A program made the position numbers and the translations under genes. Positions 11,098 to 19,551 of a DNA stretch of 64,000 bases are shown here, piece by piece. Below the pieces are notes generated by a model that did no database searches, was not told the DNA's origin, and was given only the letters and a program-made list of their open reading frames with translations. This DNA comes from Methylohalomonas lacus (lineage in GTDB: Bacteria > Pseudomonadota > Gammaproteobacteria > Methylohalomonadales > Methylohalomonadaceae): contig NZ_JANUCT010000011.1 in assembly GCF_024808875.1 (NCBI RefSeq), positions 34,431 to 98,430 on the forward strand, read 5' to 3'. Each line of letters starts with the position of its first letter. The first letter of the stretch is position 1.

Positions 11098-11520
11098 ATG
11101 AACCAGGAACTCTATTTCTGCCGCCGCATTGTCACGGTGTTGCTGGTTTGTCTGATCACCGCTACGTCATCCGTGCCGGCGCAGGAGGCGGACGTCCCCG
11201 ACTGGCTCGGCGGCAGGGCGGACACGGTCGAGCGTACCGAACGCTGTGCGTTGTATGCCTGGTTCCTCGATGAGGCCGACCGTAAGACCGACAACGAGGC
11301 CAGCCGCGACGAGCTGGCCAGAATGCGGGTTATCAATATCGCCAACAAGCTGGCGGATCATCATGCGACAGCTGAGGCAGCCGATGAGCAGACCTACGCC
11401 GCCCGGCTGAAATTCCTTGTGTTCGGCGAGCCCGGACCGTATCACTTTTCTTTCCGGATTGAACGCCAACGGCTGGAGCAACTGCTGTGCGCCGATTGCG
11501 CTGACGATGCGCCCGGATAG
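11098..11520 (+). CDS. Secreted protein of unknown function
   Basis: ATG at 11098 is chosen because a strong purine run (GGGGAGGGGG) precedes it; this gives 140 residues. Residues 1-30 form a signal peptide (CRRIVTVLLVCLITATSSVPA). The mature domain is helical and charged, with three cysteines (one in ERCALYAWF, two in CADCAD near the C-terminus) that could form disulfides or bind a metal. The family is not recognised. It lies 29 bp after the preceding small gene, so they may be cotranscribed. Confidence 0.6.
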   Translation: MNQELYFCRRIVTVLLVCLITATSSVPAQEADVPDWLGGRADTVERTERCALYAWFLDEADRKTDNEASRDELARMRVINIANKLADHHATAEAADEQTYAARLKFLVFGEPGPYHFSFRIERQRLEQLLCADCADDAPG

Positions 11521-11628
11521 TGACGGCCATTTCCGCTGACAGATCGAGCACGATGGGCTGACCATACTGGCAGCGCGCATGTATTTGTGTATAAATAAAC
11601 CCGATAGCGACCCGGACAGGGATGTGAC

Positions 11629-11937
11629 ATGAAACAACAGATCCGCAAACTCGCCCTGCATCAAAACGCCAAGGTGATGGCAGTATGGCTTGCAGTCAGT
11701 AGCCTGATATTTCTGCTGCCCATGCTTGTAGTTACGGCACTGACCATGCCACTGGTGGATCAGAACGGCAATCCGATCGAATTTCCCTTATTCGTTTTCC
11801 TGTTGATGCCTTTCTTTTACCTGGTGTTCGGTTATATTTCCATTGTAATCGGCTGCCTGATTTACAATCTGCTGGCCACATACATTGGCGGCATAGAGTT
11901 CGAGCTGACGAACAGCGATGAACAAAAACAAGACTGA
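11629..11937 (+). CDS. Small two-helix membrane protein, unknown
   Basis: 102 residues. Two long hydrophobic segments (about 17-42 and 52-82) are joined by a short loop with VDQNGNPIEFP. The end is hydrophilic (ELTNSDEQKQD). It looks like a conserved gammaproteobacterial inner-membrane protein that I cannot name. No partner gene is evident. Confidence 0.6.
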   Translation: MKQQIRKLALHQNAKVMAVWLAVSSLIFLLPMLVVTALTMPLVDQNGNPIEFPLFVFLLMPFFYLVFGYISIVIGCLIYNLLATYIGGIEFELTNSDEQKQD

Positions 11938-12030
11938 ATACCTGGCCTGGAACTGGCGCGGGCTATTAATCCGCTTGCTGATGGCCGGGATCGGGGATGG
12001 GTAATTACTGGGCATACGGGGGATGCAGAT

Positions 12031-12411
12031 ATGAACTTATTCCAGAATGGCCGGCTGTGGCTCGGCTTTTTGATACCGTTTCTGGCCGTCGGCCTGCCGT
12101 ACTGGCTGCTGCCCTATGACCGGGTCAATGTCCCGGACGCGCTGCTCACGCCGGGCCTGGCCCTAGTCGCGTTCGCGGCACTGGTGCTGTGCGCCTGTCG
12201 GTTAACCTCGTTCTGGAAGGCCACCTGGATCGCGGCCGCCGCTGTGCCGGCCGTAGTCATGGCCCGGGTGCTGGTCGAGGGTCTCATGGCCCCCACGTCC
12301 CACAACCTCTGGCCGCTGGAGCTCATCATCGCGCTGCCGGTCGGTTTCGTCCCCGCCCTCGCCGGCGCCATAGTCGGCGGCCTGTTCGTACGGCTGAATA
12401 CCGGGCGCTGA
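12031..12411 (+). CDS. Small polytopic membrane protein, unknown
   Basis: 126 residues with about four hydrophobic helices (near 10-28, 38-56, 66-84 and 95-118). Loops carry YDRVNVPDA and MAPTSHNLWPLE. No motif allows a function to be named. A weak purine-rich stretch (GGGGGATGCAG) lies before the ATG. It overlaps nothing and is the last clearly intact gene before the cassette region. Confidence 0.5.
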   Translation: MNLFQNGRLWLGFLIPFLAVGLPYWLLPYDRVNVPDALLTPGLALVAFAALVLCACRLTSFWKATWIAAAAVPAVVMARVLVEGLMAPTSHNLWPLELIIALPVGFVPALAGAIVGGLFVRLNTGR

Positions 12412-12436
12412 TGTGCATGCGCCGAGAACACATCCC

Positions 12437-12559
12437 ATGAACCTGTTCACCGGCCTCGGCATCCTGCTGGGCATCTATACTATCCATGCCGCCATGACCG
12501 GTGAAGTCTTTGCCAAATCCGGCCCCTGGGGACGTACTGTCCAGCAGGCCGGTCTGTAG
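12437..12559 (+). CDS. 40-codon ORF, possibly the truncated start of a membrane protein gene
   Basis: ATG at 12437 opens M-N-L-F-T-G-L-G-I-L-L-G-I-Y, one hydrophobic helix, then GEVFAKSGPWGRTV and a stop. The high-GC coding style ends at about 12545 and the AT-richer segment starts soon after. This suggests a small membrane protein gene cut by the arrival of accessory DNA. It could also be spurious. Confidence 0.35.
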   Translation: MNLFTGLGILLGIYTIHAAMTGEVFAKSGPWGRTVQQAGL

Positions 12560-12576
12560 GTCGCTGTCCGGTAGCA

Positions 12577-13025
12577 GTGGATTATGTCAGGTACTTCATG
12601 AGGCCTGTGCGCCACTGGCACCGCGTTTTCAAATGGTATCACTGGTCTAATAAAAGATGGATCTACGATCAGGCGCCGAGGAGACCAATTAATCTACCCG
12701 AAGGTACAAAGGAAGACATCTTAATATCCGTTCCGAACGGATTTTTTCTCGGGGAAGTGCAAAAAGCAGAGGTGCATGATCAGGCGGGAATGCTTGGAAG
12801 GTCACATGGCCAAGGCTAGGACGACTTCAAACTTTGATTAGAAGTCAGGCTATTTATGACAAACAGGAAGAAAACGAGCGTCAGCAGTGCAAGGTTAAAG
12901 GGTATTTAGCTGGGGAGTACTTCCATATTTATGCTCAGTGGAACCAAGAACCAGGGAAAAAGAACTCGTTCAAGGGGCGATTTTTCCGATTCCAGACACG
13001 GCAAGAATATGAGCGTAAGTGGTGA
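12577..13025 (+). pseudogene. Probable frameshifted cassette gene, unknown product
   Basis: Two abutting open frames, 12577-12819 and 12780-13025 (the second in another frame), look like halves of one protein. The first contains WHRVFKWYHWSNKRW and EVQKAEVHDQ; the second contains KVTWPRLGRLQTL, QAIYDKQEENERQQCKVKGY and ends in RQEYERKW. A single-base slip near 12780-12800 would join them. The DNA is visibly AT-richer than the flanks. It lies just upstream of an attC-like site, as a cassette gene would. The function is not recognised; sequencing error or two separate short genes are alternatives. Confidence 0.45.
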
Positions 13026-13085
13026 GATTTAGTAGAGAATCAGATCCCGAGCCTTCTGCGAGAGGAAGTTTTAGAAATTCAATGA

Positions 13086-13163
13086 ATATAATAATCGACT
13101 GCACAGCGACCGTTTTTCCGCCACTTTGCGGCTCCAAACCGGCGCGTGAGCCGGGCGTTATGT
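13086..13163 (+). repeat. attC-like recombination site 1
   Basis: The right end has the core GTTATGT (13157-13163; crossover after G13157), preceded by a candidate L' GCGCGTGAG. The left side has L'' CTGCACAGCG (13099-13108), complementary to L' with two extra bases, and a candidate R'' ATATAAT (13086-13092) at the expected 6-nt spacing. Imperfect pairing of this kind is the hallmark of integron attC sites. Its R'' would match ATTATGT at 12581-12587 with one mismatch, so the first cassette may run from about 12582 to 13157. Confidence 0.6.
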
Positions 13164-13170
13164 TCTTAGA

Positions 13171-13455
13171 GTGCAATTCCAAATGCTGAAAGTATTAGCT
13201 TGGATCGGAGTCGTGTCATCGATCGTTCTGCTTGCCCTAGCCGCCTGGCCATTCTCTGGTTATTGCTCTGGTAGGTTCATGGGATTCGACTGTGAAAGCC
13301 GAGCGATCTTCGGCGTCAATATGTTTGGACCCCTTGGAATACTGGGCGCTATTTGTTCAGCCTGGTCGCTGAAGTACAAGACAGCAGTGCCGCAATTCGT
13401 TTTGCTCTTCGGCTTCATAGCCATCATGACTTACTGGCTTGCTCACGCGCTATGA
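13171..13455 (+). CDS. Gene-cassette-borne small membrane protein, unknown
   Basis: 94 residues from GTG at 13171, or 90 from ATG at 13183; neither has a clear Shine-Dalgarno, which is common for cassette genes. Three hydrophobic segments (WIGVVSSIVLLALAAWPF, FGPLGILGAICSAW, FVLLFGFIAIMTYWLA) and three cysteines are seen. It fills the cassette 13158-13539: the frame opens 13 bp after the left boundary and its stop is 18 bp before the attC at 13474. The family is not recognised. Small membrane proteins of unknown role are frequent cassette cargo. Confidence 0.6.
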   Translation: MQFQMLKVLAWIGVVSSIVLLALAAWPFSGYCSGRFMGFDCESRAIFGVNMFGPLGILGAICSAWSLKYKTAVPQFVLLFGFIAIMTYWLAHAL

Positions 13456-13473
13456 CATATTTCGGAGAAGAGT

Positions 13474-13545
13474 ACATAACAAGTCGCTCAAGTACGTTCC
13501 GGCCCTATCGGGCCTCCACCGGACGCGCTTAGCTAATCGTTAAAT
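13474..13545 (+). repeat. attC recombination site 2, at the dapD stop codon
   Basis: R'' is ACATAAC (13474-13480), L'' GCTCAAG (13486-13492), L' CTTAGC (13528-13533) with one extrahelical base, and R' GTTAAAT (13539-13545), which fits GTTRRRY. ACATAAC is the exact reverse complement of GTTATGT at 13157-13163. That is required if 13158-13539 is one cassette, because a cassette's own TTRRRY lies at its left boundary. The central part forms a GC-rich stem around TATC. The last six bases, TTAAAT, belong to the 3' end of dapD. Confidence 0.8.
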
Positions 13546-14361
13546 TGACCGCAACAACTCGTTAATACCCACCTTGGCGCGGGTCTTGGCGTCAACGCGC
13601 TTGACGATCACGGCGCAGTAGAGACTGTAGCTGCCGTCGGAGGAGGGCAGGTTGCCGGAGACGACGACCGAGCCGGGCGGGATTTTGCCGAAGCTGGTCT
13701 CGCCGGTTTCACGGTTGAAGATCTTGGTGCTCTGGCCGATGTACACGCCCATCGAAATCACCGAGCCCTCGCCGACGATCACGCCTTCAACAATTTCCGA
13801 GCGCGCGCCGATGAAGCAGTTGTCCTCGATGATTGTGGGGGCGGCCTGCAGCGGTTCCAGTACGCCACCGATGCCCACGCCGCCCGAGAGGTGAACGTCC
13901 TTGCCAATCTGGGCACAGGAGCCGACCGTCGCCCAGGTGTCGACCATGGTGCCGGTGTCGACGTAGGCGCCGATGTTGGTGTAGCTGGGCATGAGTACGG
14001 TGTTGGGCGCGATGTAGCTGCCATAGCGGGCGGTGGCCGGCGGTACGACACGCATGCCCATCTTCTCGAAGTCGGTCTGGTCGAGGCCGTTGAATTTCAT
14101 CTTTACCTTGTCGAAGTAGTTGGTGAAGTTGCCCTCGATGACCTCGTTGTCGTTCAGGCGGAACGACATCAGCACGGCTTTTTTCAGCCATTCGTTGACG
14201 ATCCAGTCGCCATCCTTTTTCTCGGCCACGCGCAGACTGCCGTTGTCGAGACCGGCCAACGCCTCGTCGACGGCGGATTTGAGTTCGCTGTCGGCATTCT
14301 TGGCATTGATGTCGGCGCGGCGTTCGAAAGCGTTATTGATGATTTCCTGGATGTTGCTCAT
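13540..14361 (-). CDS. dapD: 2,3,4,5-tetrahydropyridine-2,6-dicarboxylate N-succinyltransferase
   Basis: The enzyme succinylates tetrahydrodipicolinate in the succinylase branch of lysine/diaminopimelate synthesis. At 273 residues it matches the E. coli length. The central part is a left-handed beta helix with hexapeptide repeats ([20 protein letters not shown], then [17 protein letters not shown]), and the substrate loop [14 protein letters not shown] is present. It lies 55 bp downstream of dapC on the same strand, so the two form an operon. Its TAA stop sits exactly at the crossover point of the neighbouring attC, leaving the coding sequence intact. Confidence 0.96.
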   Translation of the reverse strand: MSNIQEIINNAFERRADINAKNADSELKSAVDEALAGLDNGSLRVAEKKDGDWIVNEWLKKAVLMSFRLNDNEVIEGNFTNYFDKVKMKFNGLDQTDFEKMGMRVVPPATARYGSYIAPNTVLMPSYTNIGAYVDTGTMVDTWATVGSCAQIGKDVHLSGGVGIGGVLEPLQAAPTIIEDNCFIGARSEIVEGVIVGEGSVISMGVYIGQSTKIFNRETGETSFGKIPPGSVVVSGNLPSSDGSYSLYCAVIVKRVDAKTRAKVGINELLRSI

Positions 14362-14416
14362 TGTTGTGAATCCTTGGATTTTTGACGGGTTGCCGGATCA
14401 GGCCGGCACGGGAAAT

Positions 14417-15619
14417 TCAGGACAGGGATTGTACTAGATTCCGGATGCGCTGTGCTGCCTCGACGCAGTTGTCGACCGGAGCGACCAGGGCAATGCGCAC
14501 GCGGTTTTCGCCTGGATTGATGCCGCCGGTCTCGCGCGACAGGTAGCTGCCGGGCAGGACCGTGACGTTTTCGCGCCGCTTGAGTTCATGGGCGAATTCG
14601 GTGTCGCTGACCGGCGTCTTCGGCCACAGGTAGAAGCCGCCGGCCGGGCGCTCGACCTCCATAACCGGCTGCAGGATTTCCAGCGCGCGGTCGAATTTCT
14701 CGCGGTAGAAGTTGCGGTTTTCCAGCACGTGCGATTCGTCGTTCCAGGCGGCGATGCTGGCCATCTGCGCGTACGGCGCCATGGCACAGCCGTGATAGGT
14801 GCGGTAGCGCAGGAACTGGCGAATCAGTTCGGCGTCGCCGCCGACGAAGCCCGAGCGCATGCCCGGCGCGTTCGAGCGTTTCGACAGGCTGTGGAAAGCC
14901 AGCAGACGCCGGTAGTCGTCGCGACCGTGGCGCGCGGCGGCCTCCAGGATGCCGAGCGGTGGCACGGCCTCGTCCGGATAGATCTCGCTGTAGCATTCGT
15001 CGGCGGCGATGACGAAGTCGTGTTCATCGGCCAGCGCGAACAGACGTTCGTACGTGGCTTGCGGAATGACGGCGCCGGCCGGGTTGCCCGGTGAGCACAG
15101 GTACAACAGCTGGCAGCGCTGCCAGTCGGTGGCTGTCACGCTGTCGAGGTCGGGCAGGAAACCGCTGGCCTGCGTGCAGTTGAGATACTGTGGTTCGGCG
15201 CCGGCGAGCAGTGCCGCGCCCTCGTAGATCTGGTAGAACGGGTTCGGCATCAGGACCTTCGCATCCTTGGCCGTGCCGTCGACCAGGCACTGGGCGATGG
15301 CGAACAGCGCCTCGCGCGTGCCGTTGACCGGGATGACGTGCTGCTCCGGGTCGATGCTGCCGGGGCTGAGTTTGAAGCGGCGCGTCAGCCAGTCGCTGAT
15401 GGCGATGCGCAGTTCGGCGATGCCGCGGGTCGTCGGGTAGCGGCCGGCATCTTCAAGATGGCTGCCGAGCGCGGCGCGGATCAGGCTCGGCGTCGGGTGC
15501 TTGGGCTCGCCGATCGACAGGTCGATGGGCGTGCGCTCGGCCGCCGGCGTCACGTCGGCGAATAACTGCGCCAGCTTTTCAAACGGGTACGGCTGCAGGT
15601 GTTCGAGTCCCTTGTTCAT
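14417..15619 (-). CDS. dapC: Succinyldiaminopimelate aminotransferase
   Basis: A 400-residue class I/II PLP aminotransferase. The Schiff-base lysine lies in HSLSKRSNAPGMRSGF, and the PLP-phosphate and aspartate motifs (SPGNPAG, ADECYSE) are present. The DapC subgroup is assigned from these motifs and from its position directly before dapD; it converts N-succinyl-2-amino-6-oxopimelate to N-succinyl-LL-DAP with glutamate. ATG at 15619 is the only start that fits the N-terminus M-N-K-G-L-E-H-L-Q-P-Y-P-F-E-K. It is divergent from the EamA gene at 15741. Confidence 0.93.
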   Translation of the reverse strand: MNKGLEHLQPYPFEKLAQLFADVTPAAERTPIDLSIGEPKHPTPSLIRAALGSHLEDAGRYPTTRGIAELRIAISDWLTRRFKLSPGSIDPEQHVIPVNGTREALFAIAQCLVDGTAKDAKVLMPNPFYQIYEGAALLAGAEPQYLNCTQASGFLPDLDSVTATDWQRCQLLYLCSPGNPAGAVIPQATYERLFALADEHDFVIAADECYSEIYPDEAVPPLGILEAAARHGRDDYRRLLAFHSLSKRSNAPGMRSGFVGGDAELIRQFLRYRTYHGCAMAPYAQMASIAAWNDESHVLENRNFYREKFDRALEILQPVMEVERPAGGFYLWPKTPVSDTEFAHELKRRENVTVLPGSYLSRETGGINPGENRVRIALVAPVDNCVEAAQRIRNLVQSLS

Positions 15620-15740
15620 CCCGGTCGTCCTTTAGCTTTGCTCCTTGGGCAGGCGCAAGCTACCGGAAATGCGCCGGCGCGTATAGTTTTCCGCCACGCG
15701 CATCAGCCGTCGGCGGATTTTCTGCTACCCTGTCGCGCTT

Positions 15741-16643
15741 ATGTCCGCGCCGCGATCCATCCTGCTGCCTGTCGCCAGCTGCCTGCTCGCCGCGACCCTG
15801 TGGGGCACGTTCTGGTTCCCGTTGCGCCAGTTCGAGGCGCAGGGTCTACCGGGCGTGTGGGCGACGCTGGTGATCTACATTGGCGCCACGCTGGCCCTGC
15901 TGCCGTGGCTGTGGTCGCGGCGCATTGGTCTGCCAGGCCAGCTGCGGCAACAGCCGCTGAACCTGCTGGTGATTGCCATCGCCGCCGGTTGGACCAATCT
16001 GGCCTTTATCCTCGCGCTGCTCGACGGCACCGTCGTGCGCGTGCTGCTGTTGTTTTACCTGGCACCGATGTGGACTGTGATCCTCGGCTGGCTGATCCTG
16101 CGCGAGCGCCCGGATCGTACCGCTGGTGTCACCCTGGCGCTGGCGCTGACCGGCGGCGTGATCATGCTCTGGCCCGAGCGCACCGCGACGCTGACGGCGG
16201 CGCTGAGCCGGGCCGACCTGCTGGCGCTGTCGGCCGGCTTTGGCTTTGCCCTGAACAACGTGATGATCCGCCGCTCGGGACCGCTGCCGATGGGCTTCAA
16301 GATGCTGGCGGCCTGGATCGGCGTGCTGGTGCTGACCGTCGGCACGATCCTGCTGTTCGACCGTGAACTGCCGGCCGCGGCGACCATGCCGGGCTGGGTG
16401 GGGGCATTCGTCTTTGGCCTGCTGGGCATGACATTGATGACCTTCAGTGCCCAGTACGGTGTCACGCACCTGCCGGTGTACCGTTCGGCGGTGATCTTTC
16501 TGTTCGAGATCGTCGCCGGCGCGGTCTCGGCCTGGTTGCTGAGCCAGGAGGTGATTACGCCGCGCGAATGGATCGGTGGGTCGCTGGTCATCCTGGCCGC
16601 CTGGCAATCGGCGCGCGCCGAACAACGACGCGACAGCGACTGA
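15741..16643 (+). CDS. EamA/DMT-family transporter
   Basis: 300 residues with about ten hydrophobic helices arranged as two EamA repeats (residues about 10-145 and 155-290). Such inner-membrane carriers export amino acids or other metabolites; the substrate is not assignable. It diverges from dapC with 121 bp between the starts, so both promoters lie there. Position next to dap genes might hint at a related substrate, but this is weak. Confidence 0.85.
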   Translation: MSAPRSILLPVASCLLAATLWGTFWFPLRQFEAQGLPGVWATLVIYIGATLALLPWLWSRRIGLPGQLRQQPLNLLVIAIAAGWTNLAFILALLDGTVVRVLLLFYLAPMWTVILGWLILRERPDRTAGVTLALALTGGVIMLWPERTATLTAALSRADLLALSAGFGFALNNVMIRRSGPLPMGFKMLAAWIGVLVLTVGTILLFDRELPAAATMPGWVGAFVFGLLGMTLMTFSAQYGVTHLPVYRSAVIFLFEIVAGAVSAWLLSQEVITPREWIGGSLVILAAWQSARAEQRRDSD

Positions 16644-16761
16644 CGGCGAGGCGGCGTATTCAAGCCGGCGCCGCGCTGCGGTATGCTTGGCAACTTTTTG
16701 ACGCCACGGCGCCGATTCATTGAATGAACATTAATACGCCGACCACAGGAAGCGAGCAGTC

Positions 16762-17841
16762 ATGTCCAGTGAAATATTGATATTGCCCGGCGACGGTATC
16801 GGTCCCGAGATCGTTGCCGAGGCGGAGAAGGTACTGAATGCGCTGCGGCGCGATCACGATCTCGACATAGAGATCAAGCACGGTCTGGTTGGCGGTGCCG
16901 CGATCGATGCGCTCGGCAAACCGCTGCCGGACGCCACCCTGGAAGCCGCGCGCGCCGCCGATGCGGTGCTGCTGGGTGCGGTCGGCGGGCCGAAGTGGGA
17001 GACCATCGAACGCTCGATCCGGCCGGAGCGCGGTCTGCTGGCGCTGCGCGCCGGGCTCGGCCTGTTCGCCAACCTGCGCCCGGCCATGCTCTACGCCGAG
17101 CTCGCCGGCGCCTCGTCATTAAAGCCGGAAGTTGTCGCCAATCTTGATATCATGATCGTGCGTGAACTTACCGGCGGCATCTATTTCGGCGAGCCGCGCG
17201 GGATCGAAACGCGCGCCGACGGCGAACGCGAGGGCTTCAACACCGAGCGTTACAGTGAGAGCGAGATCAAACGTATCGCCCGCATCGCCTTCGAGATCGC
17301 CGGCAAGCGCCAGGGCCGGGTGTGCTCGATCGACAAGGCCAACGTGCTCGAGGCGACCGAACTGTGGCGCGAGGTTGTGACCGAGGTCGCAGCGGAGTAT
17401 CCGGATATCGCGTTAACTCACATGTATGTGGACAACGCCGCCATGCAGCTGGTGCGGGCACCGAAACAGTTCGACGTCATGCTGACCAACAATATCTTCG
17501 GCGATATCCTGTCGGATCTGGCGTCGATGCTGACCGGCTCGATCGGCCTGCTGCCGTCGGCGTCGCTGGCAGCCAGCCGCCAGGGGCTGTACGAACCGAT
17601 TCACGGTTCGGCGCCGGACATCGCCGGACGCAATATTGCCAACCCGCTGGCAACGATCCTGTCGGTGGCAATGCTGCTGCGCTACTCGCTGGATGAGAAA
17701 GACCTGGCCGAACGCGTCGAGGGCGCGGTGCAGAAGGTGCTCGCCGACGGCTTTCGCACCGCCGACATCGCCGGCGACGATGTTACGCCGGTGGGCACCG
17801 GCGAGATGGGTGACGCGGTGGTGGCGGCATTGGCGAATTGA
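16762..17841 (+). CDS. leuB: 3-isopropylmalate dehydrogenase
   Basis: 359 residues, the normal length. It oxidises and decarboxylates 3-isopropylmalate to 2-oxoisocaproate with NAD in leucine synthesis. The N-terminal strand [12 protein letters not shown], the substrate motif [20 protein letters not shown] and the metal-binding stretch [23 protein letters not shown] are intact, as is the adenine-site [14 protein letters not shown]. leuC and leuD are not in view. asd follows after 96 bp, the common gammaproteobacterial order. Confidence 0.97.
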   Translation: MSSEILILPGDGIGPEIVAEAEKVLNALRRDHDLDIEIKHGLVGGAAIDALGKPLPDATLEAARAADAVLLGAVGGPKWETIERSIRPERGLLALRAGLGLFANLRPAMLYAELAGASSLKPEVVANLDIMIVRELTGGIYFGEPRGIETRADGEREGFNTERYSESEIKRIARIAFEIAGKRQGRVCSIDKANVLEATELWREVVTEVAAEYPDIALTHMYVDNAAMQLVRAPKQFDVMLTNNIFGDILSDLASMLTGSIGLLPSASLAASRQGLYEPIHGSAPDIAGRNIANPLATILSVAMLLRYSLDEKDLAERVEGAVQKVLADGFRTADIAGDDVTPVGTGEMGDAVVAALAN

Positions 17842-17901
17842 ATGGTGAATATTTCGGATGAGAGGACCTTAGAAGTTTTATGGCTTTATCCGAATGTTCA
17901 C

Positions 17902-17936
17902 GCTTCACGAGATACGGGTTAACGAGGAACGATTTA
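17902..17936. repeat. 7-bp-phased repeat array C, abutting the asd start
   Basis: Five 7-mers in register: GCTTCAC, GAGATAC, GGGTTAA, CGAGGAA, CGATTTA. The first two are the reverse complement of the adjacent GTATCTC and GTGAAGC seen at 2653 and 43731. The array ends one base before the asd ATG, and its fourth 7-mer (17923-17929) supplies the Shine-Dalgarno GAGGAA at 8-nt spacing. Confidence 0.7.
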
Positions 17937-17937
17937 A

Positions 17938-18963
17938 ATGAGTGACAGGCAGTTCAATGTGGCCGTGGTCGGTGCGACCGGTGCCGTCGGCGAAACCATG
18001 CTGGCGATACTTGAGCAGCGCAAATTCCCGATCAAGCGACTGCACGTCCTGGCGAGCAGTCGTTCGGCCGGCAAGACGGTGCAGTTTCGCGGCGAGTCGT
18101 TGACGGTCGAGGATCTGGAAACCTTCGACTTCAGCGATGTCGATATCGGCCTGTTTTCGGCCGGCGGCTCGGTGTCGGCGGTCCATGCGCCGCGCGCCGC
18201 CAGTGCCGGTTGCGTTGTCATCGACAACACCTCGCAGTTTCGTCGCGATGCGGATATCCCGCTGATCGTGCCGGAAGCGAACAGTCACGCGATCGCCGGC
18301 TATAAGCAGCGCGGCATCATCGCCAATCCGAACTGCTCCACCATCCAGATGGTGGTGGCATTGAAGCCGATCCACGAGGCGGTGGGCATCGAGCGCATCA
18401 ATGTCTGCACCTACCAGGCGGTCTCCGGGACCGGCAAGCGCGCGATCGACGAGATGTACGCGCAGAGTCGCGCCGTGCTTGCCGACGAGGCGGTGGAGAT
18501 GGCGGTCTATCCGAAGCAGATCGCGTTCAATGCGCTGCCGCACATCGATACGTTCCAGGACAACGGCTATACCCGCGAAGAGATGAAGATGGTGTGGGAA
18601 ACCCAGAAAATCCTGGAAAATGACCAGATCCGCATCAATCCGACCACCGTGCGGATACCGGTGGCTTTCGGTCATTCCGAGGCGGTGCATATCGAGACCG
18701 AGGACAAGATCTCGGTCGACGAGGTGCGCCAGCTACTTGAGGCTGCGCCCGGCATTGAGGTCATCGACGAGCGCTGTGACGGTGGTTACCCGACCGCGGT
18801 GACCGAGGCCGCGGGCAACGATCCCGTCTATGTCGGCCGTATTCGCGAGGATATCTCGCACCCGCGCGGCATCAATTTATGGGTAGTAGCCGACAATGTG
18901 CGCAAGGGGGCGGCACTGAACAGTGTTCAAATCGCTGAAATTTTGGTAAAAGACCATTTGTAA
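17938..18963 (+). CDS. asd: Aspartate-semialdehyde dehydrogenase
   Basis: 341 residues. It makes aspartate semialdehyde for lysine/DAP, threonine and methionine. The nucleophile is Cys133 in NPNCST, the NADP-binding GATGAVGE loop is at the N-terminus, and the YQAVSGTGKRAIDE segment is conserved. This is the shorter Pseudomonas/Usg-like form, not the E. coli 367-residue form. The ribosome-binding GAGGAA before the ATG is part of repeat array C. It sits between leuB and the fimV region, as in Pseudomonas. Confidence 0.96.
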   Translation: MSDRQFNVAVVGATGAVGETMLAILEQRKFPIKRLHVLASSRSAGKTVQFRGESLTVEDLETFDFSDVDIGLFSAGGSVSAVHAPRAASAGCVVIDNTSQFRRDADIPLIVPEANSHAIAGYKQRGIIANPNCSTIQMVVALKPIHEAVGIERINVCTYQAVSGTGKRAIDEMYAQSRAVLADEAVEMAVYPKQIAFNALPHIDTFQDNGYTREEMKMVWETQKILENDQIRINPTTVRIPVAFGHSEAVHIETEDKISVDEVRQLLEAAPGIEVIDERCDGGYPTAVTEAAGNDPVYVGRIREDISHPRGINLWVVADNVRKGAALNSVQIAEILVKDHL

Positions 18964-19047
18964 ACTATAGTTAAGCAATGTTTATAAAGCAGGTTCGCAG
19001 GTTTTGGCGCAAATTGGCGGGCGTCATTGGGTCGTTGCGGGCCATGC

Positions 19048-19071
19048 CGGCGGGATAAGAAATTCCCGCCG
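19048..19071 (+). other. Hairpin downstream of asd
   Basis: An 8-bp GC-rich stem (CGGCGGGA with TCCCGCCG) closes an 8-nt loop. No T-run follows, so if it terminates asd it is weak. It lies in the 173-bp gap before the FimV-like gene. Confidence 0.4.
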
Positions 19072-19136
19072 TATTACAACGGCTTAAGTCGTAGTTGCCG
19101 GGATTTGTACAAACTGACACAAGTGTACGGAACTGA

Positions 19137-19505
19137 ATGATCAGACGACTCACGTGGGGGCTGGGTTTTTACCTGTTACTGGCCGGTGTGCCGGCGTTGG
19201 CGCTGGCGCCTGCGGGTATCAACGTCGATTCTTCCCTGAATCAGCCACTCGAGGCACACATTCCCCTGCACAACGCGACCGCCGGGCAACTGATGAGCCT
19301 CCGGGTCAGCCAGACCGGTGCGGCGACTGGCCTGGCCGGCAACCGGCTGCGTTTTCGTGTTGAAAACGATGCCAGCGGCGGGCCCGTTCTATGGTTGACC
19401 ACAGCGGCGCCCGTCAAGGAGCCGGCACTCAGTTTCGTGCTGGAGTTTGCCTGGGAGGGCGGACAATTATCACGGGAATACACGATACTGCTGGATCCCC
19501 GGTAA
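19137..19505 (+). CDS. Stand-alone FimV N-terminal domain protein
   Basis: 122 residues with a signal peptide (about 1-22, ending ALALA). The rest copies the N-terminal domain of the next gene. Shared landmarks in the same order are SxLNxxxEAxIPL, LRFR or LRFK, KEP or REP followed by LSF or LNF, and the end SREYTILLDP versus YREYTVLLDP. It therefore looks like a tandem duplicate of the FimV periplasmic N-domain without LysM, membrane segment or cytoplasmic part. A gap of 46 bp to fimV suggests cotranscription. The function is unknown; it might bind FimV partners or peptidoglycan-associated proteins in the periplasm. Confidence 0.75.
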   Translation: MIRRLTWGLGFYLLLAGVPALALAPAGINVDSSLNQPLEAHIPLHNATAGQLMSLRVSQTGAATGLAGNRLRFRVENDASGGPVLWLTTAAPVKEPALSFVLEFAWEGGQLSREYTILLDPR

Positions 19506-19551
19506 CCGGGACCGGCGCGGTGCGATCTGAATATAACAGGTGTAGCTCGAT

